DNA from: Rhizophagus clarus | Taxonomy: Eukaryota; Glomeromycota; Glomeromycetes; Glomerales; Glomeraceae | Length of the DNA stretch: 64,000 nt | Direction of reading: 5' to 3' | Assembly: GCA_015698045.1 (NCBI GenBank) | Contig: BLAL01000291.1 | Coordinates: 124,001-188,000 of the forward strand | Shown: positions 49,668 to 62,900 of the stretch, piece after piece | Layout: every line of letters starts with the position of its first letter | How positions within the stretch are numbered: the stretch's first letter is position 1 | Program-made: the position numbers and the translations under genes | Notes under the pieces: generated by a model | Database searches by the model: none | What the model was told of the DNA's origin: nothing | Seen by the model: only the letters and a program-made list of their open reading frames with translations

Positions 49668-52600
49668 TTACTCTTTGTCCATCGAAGGAGTTTTGCTTTT
49701 TAGATCCAACGCATCGATTTGATAAAATTGATCAATCTGACGTAAATGAAAACGAGGTCTAAGTAAGAATTATCCTAATCTCCAGTAGCCGAAATGATAA
49801 TATCATTTGCAACAAATTGTTGCGATTGTGTTGCGATTGATACCTTTGAAATCCAGTCACCCATCTCCTGCTTTGTAGAAGCTTGCAGCATATATGAATT
49901 ATTGTTTGTATATATTGCAAATACATTTTGTCGCTAATAGATACAAAAAATATTTGTAAATATTTTAAGATAATGATTAAAAGGGCACAAAAAAAAAAAA
50001 GAAAAAAATATGAACCTGTAACATTTCTTCTGTACATTTCTGATAATCAACTCTGACCGATGAGAGATTAATGACACCTTGCTCTAAAGTTTCTTTTTGA
50101 GACTCATAGATAAAGAGGTATGGTCTAATAAAACCGAACATAAACTTATATTGAATAATTTCGCGAAAATAAGATTATATAAATTAAATAACGTACCTTC
50201 TCAAGACATACCAGCGCTTTACCCAGCTTTCTCCGGCATTTTCTGGTGTAAATAAATAACCCTTTTTGGTTATTGTGTCTCTGCGTAACAAAATGCGACA
50301 ATTAATAATTAGTTTTAATGTGAAAATGATTTAGGGAAAAAATATACATACGTTTTGGCAACCATTCGAACTTGTGCGACTAATTTAGATGGTTTGGTGT
50401 TCCTCCAAGAATCTGTATCCTGATGAGGTCCTGAAAGAGGGGGTTCTTGATTTATGACAATCTATTTATATTATTGAACGTTCAATTAGAATTCTATTTA
50501 ATACCTATTAAGTTAACCATAATATATATAATATGGATAAAAACCTCTTTATTTATACCCCACTTCTTCTTCCAAAGCGTAACTGCTTTTTTAGCTAAAT
50601 CATCAGGATTAGAACAAATTTCACAATTTTCAGGTTTTTCATCGGATAATCCTTTGCGTACTTCGTGTAAGGCAAGGATCTGCTTCGTGCATTCAACAGC
50701 TTCTAACCTACGAATAAGTTCGCTAATTTTTTTATAGTCCTTAACAAGGGATACCCCACGAGGTTTCCAATTACCCAAAAATTCTTCACCGCGAACATAT
50801 TTATTAGCTGTATTTAATCGCCATAATTCAGAAATTTTACGAGTCATGGGTGGCTTAAGAACCACCGAGAATAGACCACTGGTTTTCGATAAAACTTTCG
50901 ATTGATTTAACAACTGAATTAACTTTGATGGTGGTCGAGCTTCACGACCTTGGATTTGCACTGCAATATCCATATGGAAAGAAATTGGTTCGACACATTT
51001 TTCAGCTTCGACATACCAATTTAGACCCAATAAAACACGACTATTTGATTGGGTAGTCCTATTAAGAAATATAGAATCATGAAGCGTACTGTCCCATGAG
51101 GCTTTAGCAATTATCACGCTAGTGCCGTCTACATTAAATTGAGGATTTTGAGCCGGTATCAAGTTCATTTGTATATCATTTTGTACCGGTGATTCAGATA
51201 ATCTTCCTTTTCCATCTAATAATCGAACTCGTCCTATTTCCATCTTTGTGATTTTGCTCCAAGGAAATTGTTGGCCAGAATTATGCGTTAACGTAAGTAT
51301 AATACGTCGTTGTAAACCTTGTCGTAAAAAGAAAGCACCGGGATCCAGAGGATTTTGAGAGAGGACCTGTACCGGTACGTACTCTCCCGATGGAGCAAGT
51401 TCACAAACTTGAACCCAGGCTACTACATCATGTTTTTCTTCAGCGACTAATTCATCCTCAGAACGTCGCTCTCTAGAAGTTGAAGTTTCTGATAAACCAC
51501 TCCCATTAACACCACGATAAAGCGGTCGCTCGTTTTGATCATCCCACCGTTCCATATCATCAAGCACACAACGTTTTGCACGACCGAATACTTCAAAAGT
51601 CAACATGCCATTGGTAAGCACTTCCATCATTGCAGGAGAAACAACCATCTTTAAAGTTTGTTCATAATTATAAGTAATTGGGTTATTTCCGAAATCACTT
51701 GCAGGTTCTGTCGCATATATAATTTCGCCTTGCGTTAAAGGATGAACATTACCGAAGGAGGATAACTTAAACTGTACATGAACTTGACTAAATTGTGATT
51801 CTTTTATACCAGTTAGTTCTAAAATTGCTATTTCAAAAACTACTTGACTACCAACTGATAATTTTGTCGAAATCTCCTTTTGTTTATCGGCAGTCAAGAA
51901 TTTAATATGCACCTTACAATACCCATAAACAATGCCGGAGTATCTACAAATTACGGGTGCATTTTGTTCATATTCGGTTTTCATAAGTAAACATGTTAAT
52001 CCTACGCTAGCGCAGCCAATGAAGGTGAAACCTGGACAAGGATTTTCATAAAATGGATCTTCCCAATTGAAATGCTTACTATATTGAGGACGGTCAATGA
52101 AATTATATAAATTGCGCATTTTTTGTAAACGGGCTTTGAGCTTGTCAAGAGACCATACATAAACAACATCGTTCTTTGTGTCAATAACCTTAACTCCAAC
52201 ACAAGGCTTTTTAGAGGCATGCAATGATGTGTCCTCGTTATTATAAAATTGGTTAAGCGCACTTGTGCATTCTAAGACTGATACAGGATTAGTGTAAGGC
52301 TCATCTTCTATAATAGTAAATTGATAAAGAATTTTTTTTTCAAGTTCTTTACTTATAACATTGGCCTCTTTCAATATTACTGCATTACTAAGAATTGTTT
52401 CGGCCATTTGTACGAATCTCTGACGTTTCCATTTCTTGAGAGCCATGTGAATTAAACGTAATTCTTCTTCAGTATAAGGAGGATCAGGAGATAAGTATTC
52501 TTCGTGAGGAGCATGAGACAATCGTTTCATTTTGCGCTGATATTCCTGAGCTTGAATCATTTGCATTTCTTTCTGAACCATTTTAAGTTTTTCTTCCATT

Positions 52601-55342
52601 TGCGTTTTCTCGGCCTTTAATTCATCGGCTTCAAGGTTTGATTGTTCTATTAATTTTATCTTTTCCTCATATTCTTGTTTTTGTAAGTCAAGTTGTTGCT
52701 GCATTTCTTCCTTAATCACTTTAAGTTTATCTTCCAATTCAGCTGCTGGTATTTCTGGAGAATATGGATTATCGATTGTTTCATAAGTCCCATTAGAGCT
52801 ATCATCAAAATCGCTATTTCTACTATCGGGTCGAGTCCTTCGAGCACTTTGAATTTTCTTGAGATCATCCATCAACCTTTGTAAATATTCGTCTGGTAAA
52901 GTCCCGAGTGTATTTAAGTTAGTATCAGTACCAGAGTTCAAACAATTAATTGCTACTTCTCTCTTTGCAAAGTTCCAATCTATTACCGCTTCTGACATCA
53001 AAGAAGCTGTAGATGTAGGAGAATCTGGTGCTTTAGCGCTATCTTCTCCATTTCCATTTGGAGTTAATGGTCCAATACTAATGCTGAGTTGTTTCGATTT
53101 CGCTCGTTCACGTCTAACTTCTTCGGGATTATTAAAACGGAACACATGAAAATCTCCAAGAATGATACGATATCCTGATCTCAGTTTTTTTGCTTTATTT
53201 ATACGCATGCCATTTACCATTGTCGTGCTGTCTTCGTGAGGATGCAGTGTAACAATTCCCTCTACATTTTCAAAATAACAATGCTCATCTAATATATTCT
53301 CACCACTTAAACGTATATCAGCATGACTTTCAGACTCAAGGCGGCCAACTCGTGTTTTTCCAGGTTTTATTTGGTAAACTAAACATTCTGACATGAGCGG
53401 ATCTTCATTGAGATTGACAAGATGTGGTACTTTCTTAGGAGGATGTACGCCAACAGCATTCTTTTCAACCATAATACCAAGTTCTTCCAATGTCTTTTCA
53501 CGTTCTTTTTGGATTTCTTCGGTCTTCCGTACTTTTTCCGCCCAAGTTTCATTAACTTCATGCATCAATTTTTCAGAAGCTTGAAATTGATCGATTAATT
53601 CCTCTTTCGTCTTCGTTATAGTATTTCCCTCTTTATCCTGAAGTACAACAATTTGTTGAGAAGGAGGAACACTGGAGTCATAATGAGCACTAGAATCAAA
53701 AGAGGCATCGCCACCAAGTTTACTACGCAACATCTGTAATTCTTCTTTAAGTTCACGAATAAGTCTCGCATTTGGATCTTCATTAACAACAGCTTTGTTC
53801 TTGATACGTTTGGCTGCATCAGCGTAGCGTAAGGTACTTAGCGTTTCATCATAATCAGCTGGAGAAATGGCAGCTATCATGGCGGTTTTAGAGTTTCCAC
53901 CCAAACTGTCTTTTAACAACCAAGTTAAAACCTGAATGTATCACATTGAAAGTTTCAAAAAATGCATTTGTCTAGTTAAATAAAAATATTCAACGATAAA
54001 TCAAGAGACACTAGTTATGAAAATAACATACGGAATCTCTATATGGGACAAAATTATCTTTTTTCTTTTTTTTATCAGAAGACTGTTCAGCTAGAGCGGC
54101 AATAACTTTACCCAATGTTGTTAGTGATTTGTTGATGTTTGCTCCTTCTTTTAACCGAGCTCCAGTTGCACCAGTTGAATTAGCACGTTCTGAACCAGCT
54201 AAATCCACAAGACTAATACACAATTACGAAATTGTTAATTTAAATGAATTAAATAAAAAAATGTATAAAATTACTCACCTAATGCGAGCTACTTTTTCAG
54301 TATCCATATTTGTTTGGGTGTCATGCCTTTTTTGTGTTACCAATAGGGTAAATACAGCATGCGATCGACTTGATGTTTCATTCATATTTGTTGCAGCAAC
54401 TGTTCTTGCCTAATAATCCATAAAATTTTAGGCGCTTTAAGAATTATATAATATCATTATATCATATCATTATATAATTTCAGATTACCTTGTTACCCTC
54501 GTCCATTAAATTTTCAATATCATTAAAGGAGTTAACGATCAATTTTGACAAATCTTCTACATACGGCCCTAAAGCTGGATGTTCTCTAACTTTAAGATTT
54601 TTTTTGTTTTTAGGGTTTAATAAGTCTCTAACTTGTTCGTTGTAGATTTCAATATAAGAGACTTGTACTTGATATGTGAGTTCAGGATCGCTGTTATTAT
54701 CTATGCGTTTAAATAATTCACAACAAGTGAGAGGTATAATGCCTTTATCTTCTCCATAACCCATCTTTAATAATGTAACGTTAGAAAAATTAATAAAAGT
54801 TTGTTACTAGGCAAGTAATATTTTTTACAGTACATACCATAGAATAAGATTTCCCTGCACCAGTTTGACCGTCTAAGGATAAAATCAATGATATTATGTT
54901 TATTCAAAACAGCGTTTTAATTATATCTAATAAATTGTGTGACGACTTACAAGCAAAGATACACGTATTATATCCTTCAAAAGCATGGTCGAGAAGTTCT
55001 TCACCGAGATCTGCATATAACATTGCTTGGGTAGCATAAGTTGGATCATTCTTATCAAAAGACCAATATGATTTGTCAAACGTAAACGATTTCACATCTT
55101 CAACACCATCTCGTTTAGCAGCTTTGGAATTTCCAGGGTCATTTGCATCTGGCCTGGTAATAATCGTTTGATTTCCATCCATTCTGATGAGACATTTTGC
55201 CCCCCGGGCAATTTCTAATTAAATTATTAAAGAATAAAAATATAAATAAAATTCTCAAAGTATAAAATGTACATTAATTTTACTCACCTCTAGAATTCAA
55301 AGGTCGACATCTAACAACTACTTTAATATTTCCACCTCCCAT
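49668..55342 (-). CDS. Kinesin-3 motor, Unc104/KIF1A-like, with FHA and PH domains
   Basis: Plus-end microtubule motor; fungal kinesin-3 carries early endosomes over long hyphal distances. Twelve exons (55342-55288, 55214-54951, 54872-54838, 54764-54489, 54409-54279, 54212-54032, 53931-50545, 50461-50352, 50280-50197, 50124-50016, 49933-49844, 49736-49668) give 1596 residues. The motor head (1-355) has the P-loop GQTGAGKS, switch [10 protein letters not shown], switch [10 protein letters not shown] and a lysine-rich K-loop-like insert ([11 protein letters not shown]). A neck coil, an FHA domain (about 490-590; [14 protein letters not shown]), coiled coils near 700-780, KIF1B-type central domains and a C-terminal PH domain (about 1483-1575; [20 protein letters not shown]) follow. 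The PH domain binds phosphoinositides on cargo. One exon of 3387 nt holds most of the tail. Confidence 0.96.
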
Positions 55343-56010
55343 GATGACTTTGTTACTAACAAAGTATTTATGTAAAAAAAGCAAGACAACGGGCTTAAAA
55401 AGCCCAAACTAATAAACCAGATGAAGTTAAACGAACAGGACCTAAAAAGAATTCAAAAATTACAATTGGCGGAATTGTTTAAAAGGCCAAAATTGATAAT
55501 ATTTACAGAATTGATCAACAGGTGGTAAAAATTTTAAATCAGAAAACTAATAGCTTAAATTAGTGACAGGTAAAAGCATATTTGAATGCAAAAAATTGCA
55601 AGGCCATAAATCACAAAGGACTCGGCATAGAAGCTATTGCAAGCGAGATACGTGAGGTTTAGGCGGTTTGGCAGTTGGCACAAACTGTTCGTTGCACTGT
55701 TTTCCATGTATGGCATTTTTTTACAATTTTCATGCGGAATATGCGAATATGTGATCAATAGATAGTGCAAAGGGTTATTATCATTATTTAAATTTTAGCT
55801 TATTATGCCGGTCTTTGTTCAAAGGGTACGATTGTTCTATATTCATATGCTTATACTAATATAGAACAGCCACATGATCCGCCACGTTAGCCACAAGTAT
55901 ACAATAGTACTACAGTACAAACAATAGTACCTAATATAGACACAATATAAGATTCTTTAAATCTTATCCATTTTTTGATATTATATAGTACTTATAATAA
56001 AAATAATTAA
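55343..56010. promoter_or_regulatory. Kinesin upstream region
   Basis: The segment to about 55900 is less AT-rich and should contain the kinesin promoter. No gene was seen. Confidence 0.4.
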
Positions 56011-56012
56011 AT

Positions 56013-56302
56013 ATTAATTAAAATTTGATAATAATTTAATTAAAATTTGATAATAATTTAATTAAAATTTGATAATAATTTAATTAAAATTTGATAATAA
56101 TTTAATTAAAATTTGATAATAATTTAATTAAAATTTGATAATAATTTAATTAAAATTTGATAATAATTTAATTAAAATTTGATAATAATTTAATTAAAAT
56201 TTGATAATAATTTAATTAAAATTTGATAATAATTTAATTAAAATTTGATAATAATTTAATTAAAATTTAATAATAATTTAATTAAATTTGATAATAATTT
56301 GG
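56013..56302. repeat. 22-bp minisatellite, about 13 copies
   Basis: Near-perfect tandem copies of a 22-bp unit containing AATTAAAATTTGATAATA, of pure A/T apart from one G per unit. The final copies carry a substitution and a short deletion. It abuts the retroposon on its right. Confidence 0.93.
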
Positions 56303-56339
56303 ATTTTAGAGAAACACTTCCTGTCGATCCACCAAACCA

Positions 56340-58333
56340 ATTTTTTACAAAAGAAAAATTTTTATTTTCAATATGAAGAAAAGATTTCTACTAACAAAAC
56401 CAACTAAGAAAGTAAAAAAACTGGTCTTGCCACCTTTGGTTACTATAGACTATAACTTAAAAACTTCATTTTCTGACTGTTTTCATGATATTATTACAGA
56501 CTTTTTGTCAGACCTTATCACTAAAAATTCACCTTTTTTCAACTTCATAATATTTTCAGATTTAAGTAAAGTTGAGAAATTTCTTGATAAATATAAGGAC
56601 CAATAAGTCACTGGTAGCAAATTAATAAAAAAAGTAGATACTGATGATTGCTAACCTCAAACTGCTTACTTTTGACTTGCATTCTCAATACTTTTCTCTT
56701 GAATGACAAATTCATAAAAATATTATCCCTGAATTCTGAAATTCGCTGAAAGTTGAAAAATTATAATGCACAACATCCAGATATGGAAAATCTAAGGGAT
56801 TCTATATACCAATCAGACATATCAATTAATGTTAATGAGATTGATGAAGATTTAAAAGGATTATTAGACGATGAGTCAGACATCATACCCTCATGCAATA
56901 ATACACCTTTATATATCACGCTCTTGACCAAATTTCAGAAAAGGAGTGCTAAAAAGAAAACCTGTAAGAAGAAGAAGAAAACATTGCAATTACAAACTCC
57001 TTCTGGACTAAATAAACAAGTAGTATCCACTTTTAGCGCTAAATCTCTTGAGTATACACCTTCTTGACCTTCTAGTTTAAGGATAGTTACTTTTAATTAA
57101 AGTTTACTTTCTCCTTCTTCCACACTATTTAAGCAATTAAAACAAGATTCTAAACTAAATTCAACACCTAATAATAATAGAAAGAAATTAAAGCAAAAAG
57201 AAATAAACAACTTTCTTAATAATGGAAATATTATCATTACTGGATATTATTCTCAAGAAAATAAATAAATACAATTACTAAATCTTATAGTATATAATAT
57301 TCTGGTAAAATGGGATAATTATACCCTTTTGGTCAATTTAGAATGATGAGAAAAAGTCATTTCAGTCAGCACAAGGATGTATAAGAAGTATCTATCTGCG
57401 AGAGTTTGTCTGATTCCTGACCATGAGTGCTTGAAATATTATAATGAAGGGGGACAGAACTGTTAATTTGAAAGAAATTTCTGTTTGATGATTCTCTGCT
57501 TTTAGAAAGGAAACAATATAAGAAATTCTAAGCTGTTGTATACAACATTTTAGAGGATATGTCAGATGCCTCCTTATTCTTAAATGGATACTCACACCAG
57601 TTTTTATTGGATAATGACATAAAATCTTTTAAAATAGTTAAAGAAATTGATGAGTCTAGAAAGATGATAGGTTATTTTAACACATAGAATCATGTTTTCA
57701 CTCGTATTAATAACCCTCAACTTTAGAATAATATATAAATCTCTTGGTACTATTATTCCATCCTCAACTTCAAGAATCTTTATAAATCTGCTAAAATTGG
57801 TAATACAAACAAGTCCTCAAGGACACCACCTAGGTCTAACTTTTCTTTTTCAAATTTTAATACTAACAACCAAAAGAACAATCAACGTAAAATTCCTAAA
57901 TCTAGGCACTCTATTAAGAAGATCAATCATTTAAGAAAGATTCAGACTAGCAAGCCTGACATAAAATATTTAATAGCTGAGCTGAAGGCATTGTTAAAAC
58001 ATTATATTTAGTTTAGTTAGGAGAGATAGATAGATGATTCCACACTAACTTCATATCATGCTTTACATTTACTTTATGTAATATTTTTTGTTTTATTAGA
58101 TTGTAAAATTTTTTTTTTATTTTGTCATTTCTTTTATTCCTTAAACAATTCTATAACTAGACTTCCTATTATATTAAAGAGAATAGACTAGGGGTATAGT
58201 AGTCATAAAATATATCTGTGATCCTAATGTGAGGAACAGGTAAGTTTGGTTTATTTGAAATTTTGTACACTTATCTATCTTTTTTTTTAATAATAAAAGC
58301 ACTTCTTTTGACTAAAAAAAAAAAAAAGTTGAT
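56340..58333 (+). mobile_element. Second poly(A)-tailed ORF1-like retroposon
   Basis: Plus-strand frames start at 56373 (MKKRFLLTKPTKKVKKL), continue at 56753-57067 (basic KKKTCKKKKKTLQL) and, broken, to about 58010 (SFKIVKEIDESRKMIGYFNT near 57626-57685; LRKIQTSKPDIKYLIAELK near 57931-57987). The pattern SLFLNGYSHQFLLDNDI...KIVKEI...RKMIGYF resembles ALFLKENLTNFINPLRI...KKVKNL...CKMIAYF in the element at 725-2800. Downstream lie AATAAA at about 58291 and an A14 tail at 58313-58326. There is no reverse transcriptase. Multiple stops and frame breaks show decay. Both copies look like members of one RT-less family mobilised in trans by a LINE. Confidence 0.5.
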
Positions 58334-58680
58334 AAAATAATTTAATTAAAAATCTTGCTAATTTGCTTTTTAAATAAAATTATCCAAGTAATTTTACTTA
58401 TAAATAATTTACTAAAATTAGGTGATTTTACATGTATAAAAAATTTTACCTGCCTGATGATTTCACTTATAATTAATTTATAAAATTTGATTAACTAAAA
58501 TTTATTATAAATTTCAATATTGTGCATTTATATAAAAAATTTAATAATCAGCTAATTTTTATTTAAAATTTTCTGTTAAATAATTAATCTAATATTATAA
58601 AAATAACAAAATTTATTATATTAAACTAACTTTATTTATTTAAATACTGTTAACTAAAGTACAATCATTTATTTTTAATA
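58334..58680. other. AT-rich spacer
   Basis: Nothing is recognisable apart from A/T-rich sequence with TTTAATTAAA and ATTTACT motifs. Confidence 0.35.
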
Positions 58681-59440
58681 TAATTAATAATAATAATAAT
58701 ATAAAAAAAAAAATCTAATAATAATAATAAAAAAGAGAAAAATGGAAATAATCATAAAAAAGGATCATTAGAAACAAAAAAAAAACAATAAAGATAAATA
58801 GTGATATAAAGTATAATTGGTAATAAAGAAAATAATAGAAATGAAAAATATAGTAAAAAAAAGAAAAATAATGAAAAAATAAGGAAAAAAATATAAAAAT
58901 AAAAAAAAATAAGATTGAAAACAAAAAGAAATAGTAACAAAATAAAAGGGACAAAAACAAAAATAAAAAGATAATAAAAAAAGAGAAAAAAGACAAATGA
59001 AAAAATGATAAAATAAAATAATAATATGTCATAAAAGTAAAATAATGATAAGAATAAAATACAGTAATTATGAGAATAAAACAATAATAAAGATAAAATA
59101 ATAATGAAAATAAAATGATTATAAAAATGGAAAAAAAGAGTGAAAATAAAAAGAAAAAAAAGAAAGAAAGTAAAATAAAATGAAAAGAGAAACAAATTAA
59201 CAAAAAGACAAACTATAAAAAGAAAAAAATAGAGTTAGTAAATTAAAATATAAAAACAAATTTAAAAAAAAATTAGAAAAAAAAAAAATACTATATCTTA
59301 TTCATAAAATTAAGATCTAAAAAAAAAAAAGAATTAAAAATAAAAAATAAATAGAAAATAAAAAAAGAAAATAAAGTAATATACTTTAATATAAAACTAA
59401 AAAACTACATTTTTTTTATATTTAAAAAATACATAAAATT
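58681..59440. repeat. A-rich, C-poor simple-sequence tract
   Basis: About 750 bp made almost wholly of AAAATAA, AAAGAAAA and AATAATA variants on the plus strand. The long minus-strand F/Y/L/I-rich open frames here are artefacts of base composition. Confidence 0.85.
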
Positions 59441-59449
59441 GTCAAAACT

Positions 59450-59835
59450 AACTGATCTAGTATTTTCATATATAAAAAATGTAAAAAAATGCATTAAAAC
59501 TAATTATTCTAATATTTTTATATGTAAAAATGCAAAAAAAATACTAAAACTAATAGTTTTAAATTTTTTAAATATAAAAAGTAAAAAAAAAATTAGAACA
59601 GACTATTTTTATATTTTTTTTTATATAAAAAATTTAAAAAACATAAAAAAACATCAAAATTAGCATTTCCAGTATTTTTACATATAAAAAATATAAAAAA
59701 AAACCAAAATTAACAATTCTAGTATTTTTATATACAAAAATTAAAAATTTAAAACTAATAATTCCAGCATTTTTATAATAATAAATACAAAAAAAAGCTG
59801 AAACTGACAGTTTTGGCATTTTTATATAATAAGAG
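59450..59835. repeat. Degenerate tandem repeat, about 50-bp period
   Basis: About eight diverged copies, with the shared block TTCTAGTATTTTTATATA starting near 59457, 59508, 59558, 59607, 59667, 59717, 59761 and 59810, followed by TAAAAA and an A-rich AAAACTAA segment. Each copy has a small TTTTTATATATAAAAA-like palindrome. Confidence 0.75.
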
Positions 59836-59918
59836 GTATGCCTAATTTTCTTTAATTATTATCTTGCTATCTAATAGCTCAATTTAACTAAAATATTTTT
59901 TATTTTGTAGGGCTTATT

Positions 59919-62900
59919 TTTTTTTTTTTTTTTTTTTCCGCAGCGCATTTATAGATTTATTAAAATTTTTGTAAATTACATGAAAAATATAATTAATTCT
60001 AATATGATTAATCTATAAACCATCCGTCATTTCAAAGAAATCCCATATGTGCACTATCAGTTGACAATTCTCCTACACAAATAAGCACGTATAAAATGAG
60101 CTATCTTAGATATTATATCCTTGTGATCATAGGAGGGAAGTCAAAAGACCCGCTATGCTGCTTTTTACAATTTTTTTGATTTTGATTTCCATGATATTGA
60201 ATTGCCTTTTTTTATCCATTCTTTAATATGATCTGTATATCTGCTTAAACTTGTTTTTAATTTTTCCAATACTTCTTGTTTTCGGTTATTATTTGTTTGT
60301 GTATTAGGTGATAGGATTTGTGTTGAATTTGTGTTTCTTCAAAGAATTGACCTAAAAAATTTGTGGAATAAGTTAATTGTTTTATTAGCAATTATTTTAC
60401 TAAGTTTTCTGGATGTTTTCTGCTGTAAATTCATCATTATAGAACTTGAAATTAATCCACAAGTTAATTCTACTCTATTTTTTTCTTTTAATTCAGAAGT
60501 AACTTCATCTTTATATTTAAATAATATTTTTTCCAATTCATTATAACTGATGCTGTTCTTTAAATTATGTTTCTTTATAATTTTAAGTATTTTTGTAATA
60601 ATTTGATCTTCAATTACTTCAAAATTCTCTTATGTGCCTTCACAAATTGTAAGATATTTTAGTATTTCTTCTTTTTTATTACACATAAGGCATAATAAAT
60701 TGTTGTAAATATTTAATCTGTGTTTTAAATGATCTATAGTGGGCAGAAGATTATTTTGACATTTTATAATATGTATTAATTCATCATTAGTTTTAAAGGA
60801 ATTGCAGTTGAAATGATTAACTCTTTTGGTTGTTTTCCAATGTGCATCCCAATACCAATTTTTGTGTTAATCTATAAATATATCACTCCAATATTTGTTA
60901 CATGACCAGTTGGCTTCATATATAGCATCTGATATTTGTGCACAAAATTTTCTTATTTGTCTATCTATGCAAACTCCACTCCATTTTGGTATGAACTCAA
61001 AATTACTATTATTAAGAATGAGTTCCAGATCTACTATTCTGTCTTCATTTTCTAGGGCTAATTCACTTCCTTTTTTAGCTAACTTATCTGCTTTATCATT
61101 CTATATACATCCTGAATGTCCTTTTACTTTATGCAAAATTAGATTAATCTTTTTAATGTAAACTAAATCTACTATTGCATACAATAAAATGTAATTATTT
61201 TGTTTGAATAGTTTCCTTTCTATAATCCCTCTTAATTGTAACATGTTGTTGATACTATCAATTGCTGACTGACTATCTGTATATATGTGTGTGTTATTAT
61301 ATATAGGAACTGTTAATAAGGCTGTTAAAATTGCTAACAATTCTGGTCTTGTAGAGGAAGAGAAGTATGTAATTCCACATATGAAATCTATTTTTGTATT
61401 TTTTACTATCCACCCTGCTCCCATAATTATTTGGTTGTATCCATTAACTAAATTTGGATTTAATGATCTATCAGTATAAATATGCAGTTCATTAGTGTGC
61501 AATTTGGTCATATTATCATGATGTTGGATTAATTCATCTTGCAATATTGTTGATGATATCCTATTTCGTATTATTTCAATCTCTAGTTTATCAATCTTAA
61601 TTTCTAATACTAGGTGTTCTTGCTCAGATAAATAATTGTGACTTTGTCCTTTTTTGTATTGTATTAAGTCTGTTGGTGTAATAATTCTGAAGCCATTCTC
61701 TGTTGAAGACAACTTGACCATTTTTACCAGAATGACTGCTGTTGTATTATATGTACTTCTTTTTATACAACTTTGTTGTTCTTTTGAGTTAATGCAGGAA
61801 ACACATTTTTCTAGTGTGTACTGTGAAGTTTTAAGCCAATGCTGATATTGGAACGAGCTTCTATTTGATTTTTTTATGATCTTTCCAATATATTCTTTTC
61901 CATCTTAGTATGTGACTATCCATTCTTTTTTCCTTTTATCATGTGAAATTGGTATTGGTAAAATATTTGTTATGTACAATGTTGAAGATAAACTGCAGTA
62001 ATTTTGTAGAATTGTTCGATGGAATGAATTTGTATTAATGTCTTGTTCCAGTGCCCTCATGTATCTTGGCCTGGGACCTTTTGCTGTAAGATGATGAACG
62101 TGTTTGATTTGATCTCACGTCATGAGGTATGAACTGCTATTAGCTAGAAGCAGACAATAGAATATTAGGCCAAGTTGATTATCTAACCTTTTGTAATAGG
62201 ATATGAGATCTTTGTTTATTGCATCATCACTTGCATTAGATCTGCTAGTGATCTGTTTTAATTTTTCTATGATAGTAGGGCTGTTACGTATTATGTTCCA
62301 AGAGGTTGCCAATTGTGTCCTACTAAAGTTGTATAATTGGCTTTTCATTTCTCTAAGAACTTTAAAGGAGAAGCTTTTTATATTTGTGATGTCTACTATG
62401 GCTGATGGGTGAATCGTGATTATGCAATCAATGATGCCTAATCTGATTTGGATTTTCCTCAACAGGATTCTTGTACTGATTCCTCCCCAGTCACTAGAAT
62501 TGAGTTTTATAATAAATTCTGCAAATTGTGCTCCTTTTAGGTATTGATAAAGAGCTGTCGTGCCAATAATACCTTTGTGATGAACTATATTATTATTCGC
62601 GCTTGTTACAATGCGCATTTTGTTTTTAATTAATCTTATAAACAGATTGTGTAGACTATTGCATCTATATTCATTTATAAAAACAGTTTTTGTCCAATAT
62701 TCTATTTTTGCAAGTAGAATTTTGTTGTTGATATAAATAAGTTATGCAGCTGTTGTTTTCTTGTTTCTGAGGATGCTGCAAATTGATGTTACTTTTTTTT
62801 GTATTAATCTTTCCACATGGCAATTATCAGCTTTGCTACAGATGTATATTCCTAGATAACGTGAACATTGCGTAGGTATATTAGCTTTGATGATGTTACT

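Noticed and set aside
58715-59203. Long minus-strand frames rich in F, Y, I and L that look like membrane proteins
   Set aside because: The plus strand is almost only A with some G and T, so any minus-strand frame is F/Y/L/I-rich; there are no motifs or splice context.
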